DNA from: Micromonospora phaseoli
GTDB taxonomy: Bacteria > Actinomycetota > Actinomycetes > Mycobacteriales > Micromonosporaceae
Reading direction: 5' to 3'
Assembly (NCBI RefSeq): GCF_900109115.1
Contig: NZ_FNYV01000003.1
Span: 276,843-340,842 of the forward strand
Length of the DNA: 64,000 nt
Below are positions 16,801 through 24,500 of this stretch, piece after piece (the first letter of the stretch is position 1; each line of letters opens with the position of its first letter). Both the position numbers and the translations under genes were made by a program. The notes below the pieces were generated by a model. The model had not been told where the DNA came from and made no database searches. It saw nothing but the letters and a program-made list of their open reading frames with translations.

Positions 16801-17425
16801 CGCCGGACTGCTCGCCGGGTTGCTCGCCGGGTTGCTCGCCGACCACGTCCAGCAGCTCACGGATGATCAGATCCTGCTCCGGGCCGGTCAACAACCGGGG
16901 CGACGGCTCACCCCGCTCGGCGGCGGCGCGGCGCAGCAGCCCGAAGGCGTACGCCGGAAAGGTACGCACCAGCGGCTCACGCAACACCCGCTGCCCGTTC
17001 GCGGCGATCCGCGCCTCGATCCGGTGCCGCAGGTCGCTGGCACCGCGCCGGCTGAAGGTGAGCACCAGGATCTGCTCGGGGTCGATCCCCTCGGCGACCC
17101 GCGCGGCGACCGCCTCCACGAGCGTGTGGGTCTTACCGGTGCCCGGTCCACCGAGGACGAGCATCGGCCCGTAGGTGTGCGCCACGACCTCCGCCTGCCG
17201 CGGATCGGCCTGGTCGGCAGCGACCTCCGGCCCGGCCTGGCCTGGAACGGCCTCGGGGCCGGCTGAGCCGTCGGCGGCCTCGGGGCCGGCTGAGTCGCCG
17301 GCGGCCTCCGGGCCGGCCTGGCCAGGGACGGTCTCCCGGTGCGCCGGATCCGGGAGCGGCCCGGCGGACGGGCCACTCCCCTCGGTCGGCCCGACGGGCC
17401 GACGCACCAACCGGTACGCCTGCAT
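13868..17425 (-). CDS. adnA: AdnA-like UvrD helicase / Fe-S RecB nuclease subunit
   Basis: The protein has 1185 residues. Walker A is GGPGTGKT (residues 92-99), and the UvrD motor follows. A low-complexity GPTDGP linker separates it from a RecB-type nuclease (GRVDRLEV...VVVDLKTGKS, then QLGAY). Four cysteines (one in SALRCSL, three in CRVCPVRTSC at the C-terminus) match the Fe-S nuclease clamp of AddB/AdnA. It should form the AdnAB end-resection complex. The first 75 residues are a Gly/Ala/Pro/Glu repeat unlike the mycobacterial protein, and two further short repeats occur inside. It is first gene of the adnA-adnB operon. Confidence 0.9.
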   Translation of the reverse strand: MQAYRLVRRPVGPTEGSGPSAGPLPDPAHRETVPGQAGPEAAGDSAGPEAADGSAGPEAVPGQAGPEVAADQADPRQAEVVAHTYGPMLVLGGPGTGKTHTLVEAVAARVAEGIDPEQILVLTFSRRGASDLRHRIEARIAANGQRVLREPLVRTFPAYAFGLLRRAAAERGEPSPRLLTGPEQDLIIRELLDVVGEQPGEQPGEQSGDDPVGWPEDLRPALRTRAFAAQLRDLLMRAAERGVGPVELARLGERLGRADWPAAARFLREYVSVLALRDVANRGSVAYDPAELVRSATGMLRDDPELLSAERRRLAHVYVDELADSDPAQLGLLDIVAGGGTPLVAFADPDSSTYAFRGADPGGVTTFPHRFRTASGAPAAQVLLTTSYRAGERLLAASARLARRLRGPAAHRQLRPLPHAPSGALEIRTFSSTTSEAAWLAHALREAHLLGGVPWARMAVLVRSTARQLPGLRRALHAAGVPTVVHGEDLPLHLQPAVAPLLLLLRCALEPARLDEEAAVTLLHSPLGGADPLAERRLRQGLRALALAGGDRRPSGELIVEALRDPAELAGVERRWAEPAQTVAGLLAVAREAASRAGATTEEVLWAVWRASGLAELWSAALTRGPAVAGEGDLARRRRAEAADRDLDAVMVLFDAAARFTDRLPGARTEVFLDHVLGQELPADTLAPTADRGDAVRLLTAHAAKGLEWDLVAVAGVQEGVWPDLRLRGSLLGSERLVDVLTGRSDGTGGVATLVGQTSALLDEERRLFHVAVTRARRRLLVSAVASAAVGGDDHEEQPSRFLYELGPTDGPGPTDGPDPDGGPGPTDGRGPTDGPGPTDRPGSDGGPGPDGGPRRLPLSRPPRALTLPALVAELRTAVADPAVPVARRRAAATELARLAAAGVSGAHPDDWWGLRPLSDDRPLAGEGEPVRVTPSAMESALRCSLRWLLERHGGSAPASTAQGVGNLVHAAAMLAEDASADRSTLLDYVAARFDVIELAARWMVGPERARAEAMVDKLLRWLAANPRRLLAIEHEFAVRLDDPHRPIELAGRVDRLEVDAAGRLVVVDLKTGKSTAVTEREVAEHPQLGAYQAAVEAGAFAEFGDEPGGAALVQLGTGAKDAREQAQGPATDGPEAGWATALVRRTADTMAAATFAAVANSKCRVCPVRTSCPVSGQGRQVVEP
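14866..15012 (-). repeat. Low-complexity tandem repeat inside adnA (GPTDGP linker)
   Basis: About 48 residues built from GPTDGP, GPDGGP and similar units are encoded by imperfect 12-18-nt repeats. They sit between the helicase C-terminal part (HEEQPSRFLYEL) and the nuclease-side domain. The region is in frame and probably forms a flexible linker prone to length change. Confidence 0.8.
16798..16848 (-). repeat. Three tandem 15-nt repeats in adnA (GEQPG/GEQSG)
   Basis: The units encode GEQPGEQPGEQSG within the helicase part of AdnA (about residue 195-207). They are in frame. Together with the N-terminal repeats and the GPTDGP linker they make three separate repeat tracts in one gene. Confidence 0.75.
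17209..17323 (-). repeat. N-terminal AGPEA repeat tract of adnA
   Basis: Imperfect repeats of about 30 nt encode successive (G/S)AGPEA and GQAGPE motifs over residues 35-72, just before the motor domain. The tract is in frame and looks disordered. Confidence 0.7.
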
Positions 17426-17585
17426 CCCGACATCCCATCACGGCCCTGCGACACCACCCGACGCGCCACACCCCGGAGCGCCAGCTCAGGCCCGACCCCG
17501 TCCCGCCGCCCGGGACAGCGCGCGTACGCCTGGTGGCCAGCTTCGGCTCGTGCCGAGGGCGCGGCCCGGCGGGTCCACCAGGCGG

Positions 17586-18131
17586 TCAGGTGAGGTGGGA
17601 CTCGATGACGTCGAGGGCGCTCGGAACGGTGTCGGCCAGCCGGAGCAGGTCGAAGCCGGCGGGCTTGAGGAAGGTCTGGTCGGTCAGATTCCGCAACCAG
17701 TCCAGCAGCGGACCGTAGAAGCCGTCGGTATCCACCAGCACCATGGGCTTGTGGTGCAGGGCCAGCGTGGCGGTGGTCCAGACCTCGAAGAGCTCGTCGA
17801 GGGTGCCGAGCCCACCGGGCAGGGTGAGGAAGGCGTCCGACTTCTCGATCATGACAATCTTCCGACTGGCCATCGAGTCGGTCACGAGCAGCTCGTCGGA
17901 GGCCACGTCGGCGACCTCCAGGTCGACAAGCACCTGCGGGATGACGCCGACCGTACGCCCGCCCGCCGATCGAGCGCCGTTGACCAGTGCGCCCATCATC
18001 CCGACGCAGCCGCCACCGCTGACCAGCGTGTGCCCGCGCCGGGCGATCTCCGCGCCGGTGGCGGCGGCCAGGTCGAGCCAGCGCTGGTCGAGGGTCCGGG
18101 AGGAGGCACAGAAGACACAGATCGCGGCCAC
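17586..18131 (-). CDS. LOG family protein (cytokinin riboside 5'-monophosphate phosphoribohydrolase type)
   Basis: The 181-residue protein has the LOG signature PGGLGTLDELFEVWT and the phosphate-binding GGGCVGMMG. LOG enzymes remove ribose 5-phosphate from N6-modified AMP or other nucleotides; the bacterial substrate is often uncertain. GTG 18131 lies 3 nt after the stop of a second LOG gene, so the two form an operon. The pair sits next to dapE/dapD, as does a LOG homologue (Rv1205) in M. tuberculosis. Confidence 0.9.
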   Translation of the reverse strand: MAAICVFCASSRTLDQRWLDLAAATGAEIARRGHTLVSGGGCVGMMGALVNGARSAGGRTVGVIPQVLVDLEVADVASDELLVTDSMASRKIVMIEKSDAFLTLPGGLGTLDELFEVWTTATLALHHKPMVLVDTDGFYGPLLDWLRNLTDQTFLKPAGFDLLRLADTVPSALDVIESHLT

Positions 18132-18134
18132 CGC

Positions 18135-18974
18135 TCAGCGCTCCGTGGACTCGTCGGCCGCGGCCTGCTGGTCGGCGGCCGTCCGGGCGACGGCTTCCTC
18201 GCGTACCGCCTCCTGCTCGGCGTTGATCGCCGCCTCGGCCTCCACGATGTGCCGCACCGCCGCCGCGACGTCGTCGGTGACGCAGATCAGCTCCAGGTCG
18301 ACCGGGCCGATCTTCCCTTCCGCTGCCATCGTGTCGCGCAGCCAGTCGAGCAGGCCCTGCCAGTACTCCGCGCCCATCAGCACCACCGGGAACCGGGTGA
18401 CCTTGCCGGTCTGCACCAGGGTGAGCGCCTCGAAGAGTTCGTCCATGGTGCCGAAGCCGCCGGGCAGCACCACGAACGCCTGCGCGTACTTGACGAACAT
18501 GGTCTTGCGGGCGAAGAAGTACCGGAAGTCGATGGCCAGGTCGACCCAGTCGTTGATGCCCTGCTCGAAGGGGAGCTCGATGCCGAGGCCGACGGACTTG
18601 CCGCCCGCCTCGCTCGCTCCCCGGTTGGCCGCCTCCATCACGCCGGGCCCGCCGCCGGTGATCACCGCGTACCCGGCTCGGGCCAGCGCCGCGCCCAACG
18701 CCTCGGCGAGCTGGCACTCCGGGCTGTCCGGCTTGCTACGCGCCGAGCCGAAGACGCTGACCGCCGGTGGCAGGTCGGCGAGGGTGTCGAAGCCCTCGAC
18801 GAACTCGGAGAGGATGCGCAGCGCCCGCCAGGCGTCCTTGGTCTTCCAGTCGGCGCGCGCCCGCGAGTCCAACAACCCCTGGTCGGCAGTGCTGGAAGTG
18901 ATCGACTGGCGACGAAATGTGACGGCGCCGCGGTGCCGCTCCTGTCCTGGTTCGCGGCGGTTGCTCTGGGTCAT
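18135..18974 (-). CDS. LOG family protein (TIGR00730), long form
   Basis: This 279-residue protein carries VITGGGPGVMEAANRGA and VLPGGFGTMDELFEALT, the nucleotide-binding and catalytic motifs of the LOG/lysine-decarboxylase-like fold. An N-terminal extension of about 60 residues (basic, with the SVFGSARS strand after it) and an Ala/Glu-rich C-terminal tail distinguish it from the shorter neighbour. ATG 18974 lies 6 nt after TACGGT and lacks a Shine-Dalgarno, which suggests a leaderless transcript. The longer ORF to 19067 has no support. It is first in a two-gene operon. Confidence 0.9.
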   Translation of the reverse strand: MTQSNRREPGQERHRGAVTFRRQSITSSTADQGLLDSRARADWKTKDAWRALRILSEFVEGFDTLADLPPAVSVFGSARSKPDSPECQLAEALGAALARAGYAVITGGGPGVMEAANRGASEAGGKSVGLGIELPFEQGINDWVDLAIDFRYFFARKTMFVKYAQAFVVLPGGFGTMDELFEALTLVQTGKVTRFPVVLMGAEYWQGLLDWLRDTMAAEGKIGPVDLELICVTDDVAAAVRHIVEAEAAINAEQEAVREEAVARTAADQQAAADESTER

Positions 18975-18980
18975 GGAGCA

Positions 18981-18986
18981 ACCGTA
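18981..18986 (-). promoter_or_regulatory. -10 box for leaderless LOG operon
   Basis: TACGGT ends 6 nt before ATG 18974, with no ribosome site in between. Confidence 0.5.
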
Positions 18987-19057
18987 GTGGAGTCCGGCCG
19001 GAGAACTCGGCAAACACTTCGTGATCTTGTGCAACCAAATCGCTTTCCCGTACGTCT

Positions 19058-19079
19058 TACTATTCACATACCGGGTATG
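19058..19079 (+). promoter_or_regulatory. -10 box and palindromic operator before a 50-aa ORF
   Basis: TACTAT (19058-19063) is a good -10. The palindrome CATAC-CGG-GTATG (19067-19079) covers the expected transcription start. The same palindrome lies on the subtilase promoter at 24972-24990, with the same 3-nt centre, so one repressor may control both. Confidence 0.5.
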
Positions 19080-19111
19080 CCCCGGCGCGCGGCTTCGGGG
19101 GAGGAGACAGC

Positions 19112-19264
19112 GTGATCAACAACAACGAACGGCTCCGGATACGGCGCCAGATGCAGCGGCGCATCAGCGACGTGGTGGCCGAGCGCCGCCGCACCCGTCT
19201 GCTCGAGAAACCACCCGAGCCACCCGTCGAGCCCAGCGCCGACCCCCAGCTGAGCACCGTCTGA
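19112..19264 (+). CDS. Small basic hypothetical protein (50 residues)
   Basis: GTG 19112 follows an excellent GGGGAGGAGACAGC ribosome site. The peptide has an Arg-rich helix (INNNERLRIRRQMQRRISDVV) and a Pro/Glu tail ending in QLSTV. I do not recognise it. The ribosome site, the -10 box and the operator palindrome together make it a likely real gene. It is convergent with dapE, 43 nt from its stop. Confidence 0.6.
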   Translation: MINNNERLRIRRQMQRRISDVVAERRRTRLLEKPPEPPVEPSADPQLSTV

Positions 19265-19307
19265 CCCAGCTCGCCGGCAGCCGACCAGGCGAGACCGAGC
19301 GGCGTCC

Positions 19308-20381
19308 TCAGGCCGGGGCGAGCCAGCGGTGCAGGGTGGCAGCGCCGTCACGGATCTTGCCGATCTCGACGTGCTCGTCCGGGTGGTGGGCCAGGTTCGG
19401 ATCACCTGGGCCGAAGTTCAGCGCGGGGATCCCCATCGCGGCGAACCGGGCCACATCGGTCCAACCCAGCTTGCCGATCGGCGCGGCACCCACCGCCGCC
19501 AGGAACTCGCGGGCAGCCGCGGCCTCCAGCCCGGGCAGGGCACCTGGCGCGGAGTCGGTCACCACCAGCTCGTAGCCCGCGAGAACCTCGCGCAGATGCG
19601 CCTCGGCCTCGGCCGGCGTACGGTCCGGCGCGAAGCGGTAGTTGACCTCGATCTCACACCGGTCCGGCACCACGTTGCCGGCCACCCCACCGTTGATCCG
19701 CACCGCGTTCATCCCCTCGCGGTACTCGCACCCGTCGATGGTCACCCGCCGCGCCTGGTACGTCGACAGCCGACGCAGCACCTCGCCGGCACCGTGCACC
19801 GCGTTGACCCCGTGCCAGGAACGGGCGGAGTGGGCCCGGACCCCGGTGGTAACCACCGTCGCCCGCATGGTCCCCTGGCAGCCGGCCTCCACGATGCCGT
19901 ACGTCGGTTCGAGCAGCAGCGCGAAGTCGGCCGTCAGCCACTCGGGGTGCGCCTCGGCCACCAGGTGCAGCCCGTTGTACCTGGACTCGATCTCCTCTGC
20001 CTCGTAGAAGAAGTACGTGACGTCGTAGCGCGGATCAGGCAGGGTCGCCGCGAGGTGCAGCGCGAAGGCGACCCCGGACTTCATGTCCGAGGTGCCGCAG
20101 CCGTACATCAGGTCGCCGCGCAGCGTCGACGGGAAGTTGTTGTTCAGCGGAACCGTGTCCAGGTGCCCGGCCAACACCACCCGGGAGGACCGGCCCAGGT
20201 CGGTACGGGCCATCACCGTGTTGCCGTGCCGATAGGTGGCCAGGTGCGGCACCACCCGCAGGACCTCCTCGACGCAGTCGGCGATGGCCTTCTCGTTGAG
20301 GGACACGGACTCGATGTCGACCAGCGCGCGGGTCAACGCCACCGGATCGGCGAGGACCTCGGGGGTAAGCGGGTTCTCCAT
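19308..20381 (-). CDS. dapE: Succinyl-diaminopimelate desuccinylase
   Basis: The 357-residue M20-family enzyme removes succinate from N-succinyl-LL-diaminopimelate in the lysine/peptidoglycan pathway. Metal-site segments are visible: LAGHLDTVPLNNN (His and Asp), GCGTSDMKSG (bridging Asp) and YEAEEIES (catalytic and ligand Glu). A late FGPGDPNLAHHPDEHV supplies the last His. ATG 20381 lies 7 nt after TACCGT, which suggests a leaderless transcript. It is divergent from dapD, the same arrangement as Rv1202/Rv1201c. Confidence 0.95.
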   Translation of the reverse strand: MENPLTPEVLADPVALTRALVDIESVSLNEKAIADCVEEVLRVVPHLATYRHGNTVMARTDLGRSSRVVLAGHLDTVPLNNNFPSTLRGDLMYGCGTSDMKSGVAFALHLAATLPDPRYDVTYFFYEAEEIESRYNGLHLVAEAHPEWLTADFALLLEPTYGIVEAGCQGTMRATVVTTGVRAHSARSWHGVNAVHGAGEVLRRLSTYQARRVTIDGCEYREGMNAVRINGGVAGNVVPDRCEIEVNYRFAPDRTPAEAEAHLREVLAGYELVVTDSAPGALPGLEAAAAREFLAAVGAAPIGKLGWTDVARFAAMGIPALNFGPGDPNLAHHPDEHVEIGKIRDGAATLHRWLAPA

Positions 20382-20388
20382 GGTCCGC

Positions 20389-20394
20389 ACGGTA
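20389..20394 (-). promoter_or_regulatory. -10 box for leaderless dapE
   Basis: TACCGT ends 7 nt before ATG 20381; no Shine-Dalgarno is visible. Confidence 0.5.
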
Positions 20395-20445
20395 CCGTCA
20401 CAACCGGCGACCGCGAGACGCGAGCCCGTCGGCGAAACGCGAGGA

Positions 20446-20505
20446 GTGAGCTTGCGAGCCCCGCAGTCGCGAGCAGCAGCAAGCCCACATGGGATCGAGA
20501 GGTGA
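20446..20505 (+). CDS. 19-residue mini-ORF in a dispersed repeat upstream of dapD
   Basis: GTG 20446 opens a frame reading SLRAPQSR and ending GIER, with its TGA 4 nt before the dapD GTG. The surrounding sequence (20439-20473) repeats the GCGAGGAGTGAGC and GAGCCCCGCAGTCGCGA blocks found between the two M16 genes. It may be a coupling leader or only a repeat insertion. Confidence 0.4.
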   Translation: MSLRAPQSRAAASPHGIER

Positions 20506-20509
20506 GTAA

Positions 20510-21469
20510 GTGACGTCCACACAATCCGCGTGGGGCATCGGCCTGGCCACCGTCACCGGCGACGACCAGGTGCTCGACACCTGGTACCCGACCGGCAAGC
20601 TGGGCCTGGGCGAGCTGCCGTTGATCGCCGGCGAGGACGAGGCCGACGTGCTGGACCTCCCGCCAGGCGCGATCGGCGACCGGGCGCTGCCGGGTCTGCG
20701 TACCGTCCAGGTGGTCACCGTCATCGGTTCGCTGGACGATCCGATCAAGGACGCGGCCGACGCGTACCTGCGGCTGCACCTGCTCTCCCACCGCCTGGTG
20801 CGACCCAACGAGATCAACCTCGACGGCATCTTCGGCAAGCTCGCCAACGTCGCGTGGACCTCCGCCGGCCCGTGCCCGCCGGAGCGGGTGGACGAGTTGC
20901 GCGTCATCGAGCGGGCCGCCGGCCGCCACCTGGGCGTGTACGGGGTGGACAAGTTCCCCCGGATGACCGACTACGTGGTCCCCTCGGGAGTACGGATCGC
21001 CGACGCCGACCGGGTCCGCCTCGGCGCGTACCTCGCCGCCGGCACCACGGTGATGCACGAGGGCTTCGTGAACTTCAACGCCGGCACGCTGGGCACCTCC
21101 ATGGTCGAGGGCCGGATCGTGCAGGGCGTGGTGGTGGGCGACGGCTCCGACGTCGGTGGTGGCGCCTCGATCATGGGCACCCTCTCCGGCGGCGGCACCG
21201 CCAAGGTACGCGTCGGCGAACGCAGCCTGATCGGCGCGAACGCCGGCGTGGGCATCTCGCTCGGCGACGACTGCGTGGTCGAGGCGGGCTGCTACATCAC
21301 CGCCGCCTCGAAGATCAGCCTGCCGGACGGCCGGGTGGTCAAGGCCCGCGAACTGTCCGGCGTGGACGGGCTGCTCTTCTGGCGCAACTCGGTCACCGGT
21401 GCGCTGGAGGCCCGGCCGCGTACCGGCCGGGGCATCGAGCTGAACGCCGCCCTGCACGCCAACGACTGA
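20510..21469 (+). CDS. dapD: 2,3,4,5-tetrahydropyridine-2,6-dicarboxylate N-succinyltransferase
   Basis: The 319-residue enzyme transfers succinate from succinyl-CoA to tetrahydrodipicolinate in the lysine/DAP pathway. It matches the actinobacterial group 2 DapD in length. The C-terminal half is a left-handed beta-helix of hexapeptide repeats with the family motif [20 protein letters not shown] follows in the CoA-binding turns. GTG 20510 is preceded by GAGAGGTGAG. The last step of the same branch (dapE) is divergent, and the aminotransferase dapC is 12 kb away. Confidence 0.96.
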   Translation: MTSTQSAWGIGLATVTGDDQVLDTWYPTGKLGLGELPLIAGEDEADVLDLPPGAIGDRALPGLRTVQVVTVIGSLDDPIKDAADAYLRLHLLSHRLVRPNEINLDGIFGKLANVAWTSAGPCPPERVDELRVIERAAGRHLGVYGVDKFPRMTDYVVPSGVRIADADRVRLGAYLAAGTTVMHEGFVNFNAGTLGTSMVEGRIVQGVVVGDGSDVGGGASIMGTLSGGGTAKVRVGERSLIGANAGVGISLGDDCVVEAGCYITAASKISLPDGRVVKARELSGVDGLLFWRNSVTGALEARPRTGRGIELNAALHAND

Positions 21470-21476
21470 CCGGGAG

Positions 21477-21520
21477 GAAGGGCCCCTTCCTAACGCCTCG
21501 CGCGTAGGAAGGGGCCCTTC
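21477..21520. repeat. GGGGCCC-type inverted repeat / terminator after dapD
   Basis: A perfect 16-bp inverted repeat (arm GAAGGGCCCCTTCCTA) has a 12-nt loop and is followed by TTGACGCC. It begins 8 nt after the dapD stop, so it acts plausibly as its terminator. Related GGGCCC(T/C)TCCT units recur at 63271-63321. Confidence 0.75.
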
Positions 21521-21535
21521 TTGACGCCCGTCTCC

Positions 21536-21570
21536 GGTGGTGGTCCCGGCAGAGGGCCGGGACCACCACC
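21536..21570 (-). terminator. Terminator of the subtilase gene
   Basis: A perfect 15-bp stem (GGTGGTGGTCCCGGC with its complement) and a 5-nt loop lie 6 nt beyond the subtilase stop codon. It is independent of the adjacent dapD repeat. Confidence 0.75.
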
Positions 21571-21575
21571 ACGGC

Positions 21576-24500
21576 TCACCGCAGGCGGTACGCCTGGATG
21601 ATCCGTTGAGTCACCGTGTTGCCACTGGTGTCCCGGGCACTGGCCCGCAGCGAGACGTGACCGTCGGTCCGCGGGTGCTGCACGGTCGCCTGCCAGCCGC
21701 CGCCGGCCTTGCGCACCTTGGCGGTCCTCCAGCGCTTCCCACCGTCGTAGGAGACCTCGACGGTGAGCGACGCGATCTTCGCCGCCGGGGCGCCCGGCTG
21801 GCGCGGCACCGCGACCGGAATCACGAAGGACCGGCCCGCCGGAGCCGTGTTCCGCGCGTCCAACTGCGGCGCGAACCTGATCGCCGAGGCGGGCAGCACC
21901 ACCGGGTCGTCGCCCCGCGCATGCCGGGACCGGAAGGTCCAGGTGGTGGCGATCTCGGTGCTCAGGTCGGTGAAGCTGCGCTTCGCCGACGTCTCCAGCC
22001 GGTACGTGGCGGGACCGGCGGGCACCTCGAACTGCCCCCAGCCATGCTCCGGGATCTCCTCGACCAGCTTGCCGTTGCGGTACAGGGCGGTGCGTGAGCT
22101 GTCCGCCAACGAGGCGCCGACGTGCCCCGCCGCGTCCCCGTGCATCGGTATCGCCAGAGTGATCACGTCACCCTGCCGGGTCAGCCCCTCGCCCGGCCAG
22201 CGCGGCGCCGGGAACGACGGTCCGTACGGCGCGCCGCTCCAGGTGTCCTGGTACTTCCGGCCGGCCCGGTACGCGGTCGGATCCGACCACAGCACGGCCA
22301 CCAGGTCCAGCCACGGCCCGTCGTCGGTCGGCGTGCCGAACGCCAGTTCGGTGCTCCAGCGCACCGCCCTGGTGTTGTAGTACTCGACCCGTTGCCCCGG
22401 CACCGTGACGGGCAGTATGGCCGCCCAGCCGCCGAGATCCGGCTCGAAGACGGCGTAGACCAGTCGCTCGGCGAGGGTGTCCGGGTAGCCGTCCCGGAAC
22501 GTCTGCGTGACGGTGGCCAGGTCACTGCTCCGGTAGTGCTTCGTCAGCCCGTTGGGCAGCCGGCCCGGGAAGGTCTCGGCCAGGCCGTAGAAGTACGGGC
22601 TGCTGGCAGCCTCCCGGTCGGCGAACTGGCTGGTCATCGTGGCGAGGAACCGGTCCGCCGTAGTCGGCCGACCGAGTTGCCCGGTGTACAGGCCGCTGAA
22701 GTCGTCGCCTACCACGCCGAAGCTGGAAGAGCCGATCTCCTCGACCAGGAAGGTCGCGTCGACGGCGACCATCGCCAGCTTCGCCGACCGGTCCGGCACC
22801 GACATCCGGACCGACCCCGCCGTGCGCCCGTCGATCGTGATCTCGGTGTCCCTCTCGACCACCAGTTCGGGTTGGGCCAGCAGCGTCATGCCCTCCTCGT
22901 CCGATTCGAGCAGGTAGCTGGCCAGCCCGTACCGGCCCTTGGGCACGCGCACCTCGGCGGTGCCGTCCGGGTCGTACACGAAGATGTCGCTGAAGTCGGC
23001 GAGCCCGATCAGGAAGGTGGCGTAGTCCACCGGCGCGGTGCCTGCGCGGTCCAGGTGGCGGATGGTCAGCGTGTAGCTCTCCACCTCCTTGTTGACGGCC
23101 AGCGGGGTGTTGACCACCGTGTCGCCGGCACGGGCGACGATCCGACCGGTGTAGTGACCGTCCGGTCCGTCGACGCTGGTGTCGGTGGTGGCCGAGGCCG
23201 AGGCCGTGCCACCCGCGGGCACCACGACGCGCTGCGTGCTCAACTCGAACATCCCGGCCGGGGCCGGTTCGCCGCCGGGCCCGGTGGCCTCGACGGTGAG
23301 GTCCAGGGTGAGCGGGGTCGCACCGGTGTTGCGCCAGGTCAGCTCCCGGGTGATCGGCTCGTCGTCGTCGTGCGGCCAGAGCGCACGGCCGAACGAGATG
23401 CTCGCCGGCTCGCTGATCAACGACTGGGTGATCGCCCGCGCCACGTCGACCCGGCCGGCCCCCTGCTGGTACGCGGTCAGCTCCGGGTGTGGCTGTGCCG
23501 AGGCCATCAGGGTGCTCTTGAGCTGCTCCGCCGTCGCGTCGCCACGCTGTTGGGCGAGCAACGCCGCCGCCCCGGCGACGTGCGGCGCCGACATCGAGGT
23601 GCCGGAGAGCGAGACGTACTGCTCTCCGACCGGGTCGCCGAGCAGCGTGCCCTGCCCCCGAGCCGCGACGATCTCCACCCCCGGGGCGGTGATCTCCGGC
23701 TTGAGCGCGTCGTCGCCGACCCGCGGACCCTGGCTGGAGAAGTAGGCGAGTTCGTCGTCCCGGTCGACCGCGCCGACCGCGAGTGCGGCGTCCGCGCTGG
23801 CCGGTGAACCGACCGTGCCGGCCCGGCCGGCGTTGCCGGCCGAGATCACGAAGAGCGCCCCGGTCTGCGCGGTGAGTGTGTTCACCGCCTCCTCCAGCGG
23901 GTCGACCTCGGGGGTGTCCGTCCCGCCCAGGCTCAGGTTGACCACGTCGGCCCCCGCGTCGCCGGCCGCCCACTGCATCCCGGCCAGGATGGCCGACTCG
24001 GTGCAGCCGTACTCCTCGCAGACCTTGCCGGAGAGCAGGGTCGCGTCGGGCGCCACTCCTCGGTAACTGCCATCCGAGGCGGCGCCGCTGCCGGCGATGA
24101 TCGAGGCCACGTGGGTGCCGTGCCCGACGATGTCGCCCGGGTTGGTCTCCTCGGTGAAGTTCTGCGCTTCGGCGACCCGACCTACCAGGTCGGGATGCGC
24201 GGCGTCGACACCGGTGTCCAGTACCGCCACGCGTATCCCCTGGCCGGTGTAGCCGGCCTGGTGCGCGGCGGGCGCGCCGATCTGCGGCACGCTGTGCTCC
24301 AGCGTCAACTGTCGCCGACCGTCGAGCCAGATCCGCTCGACACCCCCCGCCGCGTCGAACCGGGCACCGCCGCTACCGGCGAGAGCGGCCCAGACCTGGC
24401 CGGCCCGCTGTTTGTCGGCCGTCGCGGCGACACCGCCGATGGCCGTCAGGTCACGGGTGACGGTCACCCCGTCGGGTGCTCCGGCTCGTCGCGCCGTCGA

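Noticed and set aside
17426..17585. Terminator or promoter between the LOG gene and adnA
   Set aside because: Only short GC-rich matches were found, none strong enough to report.
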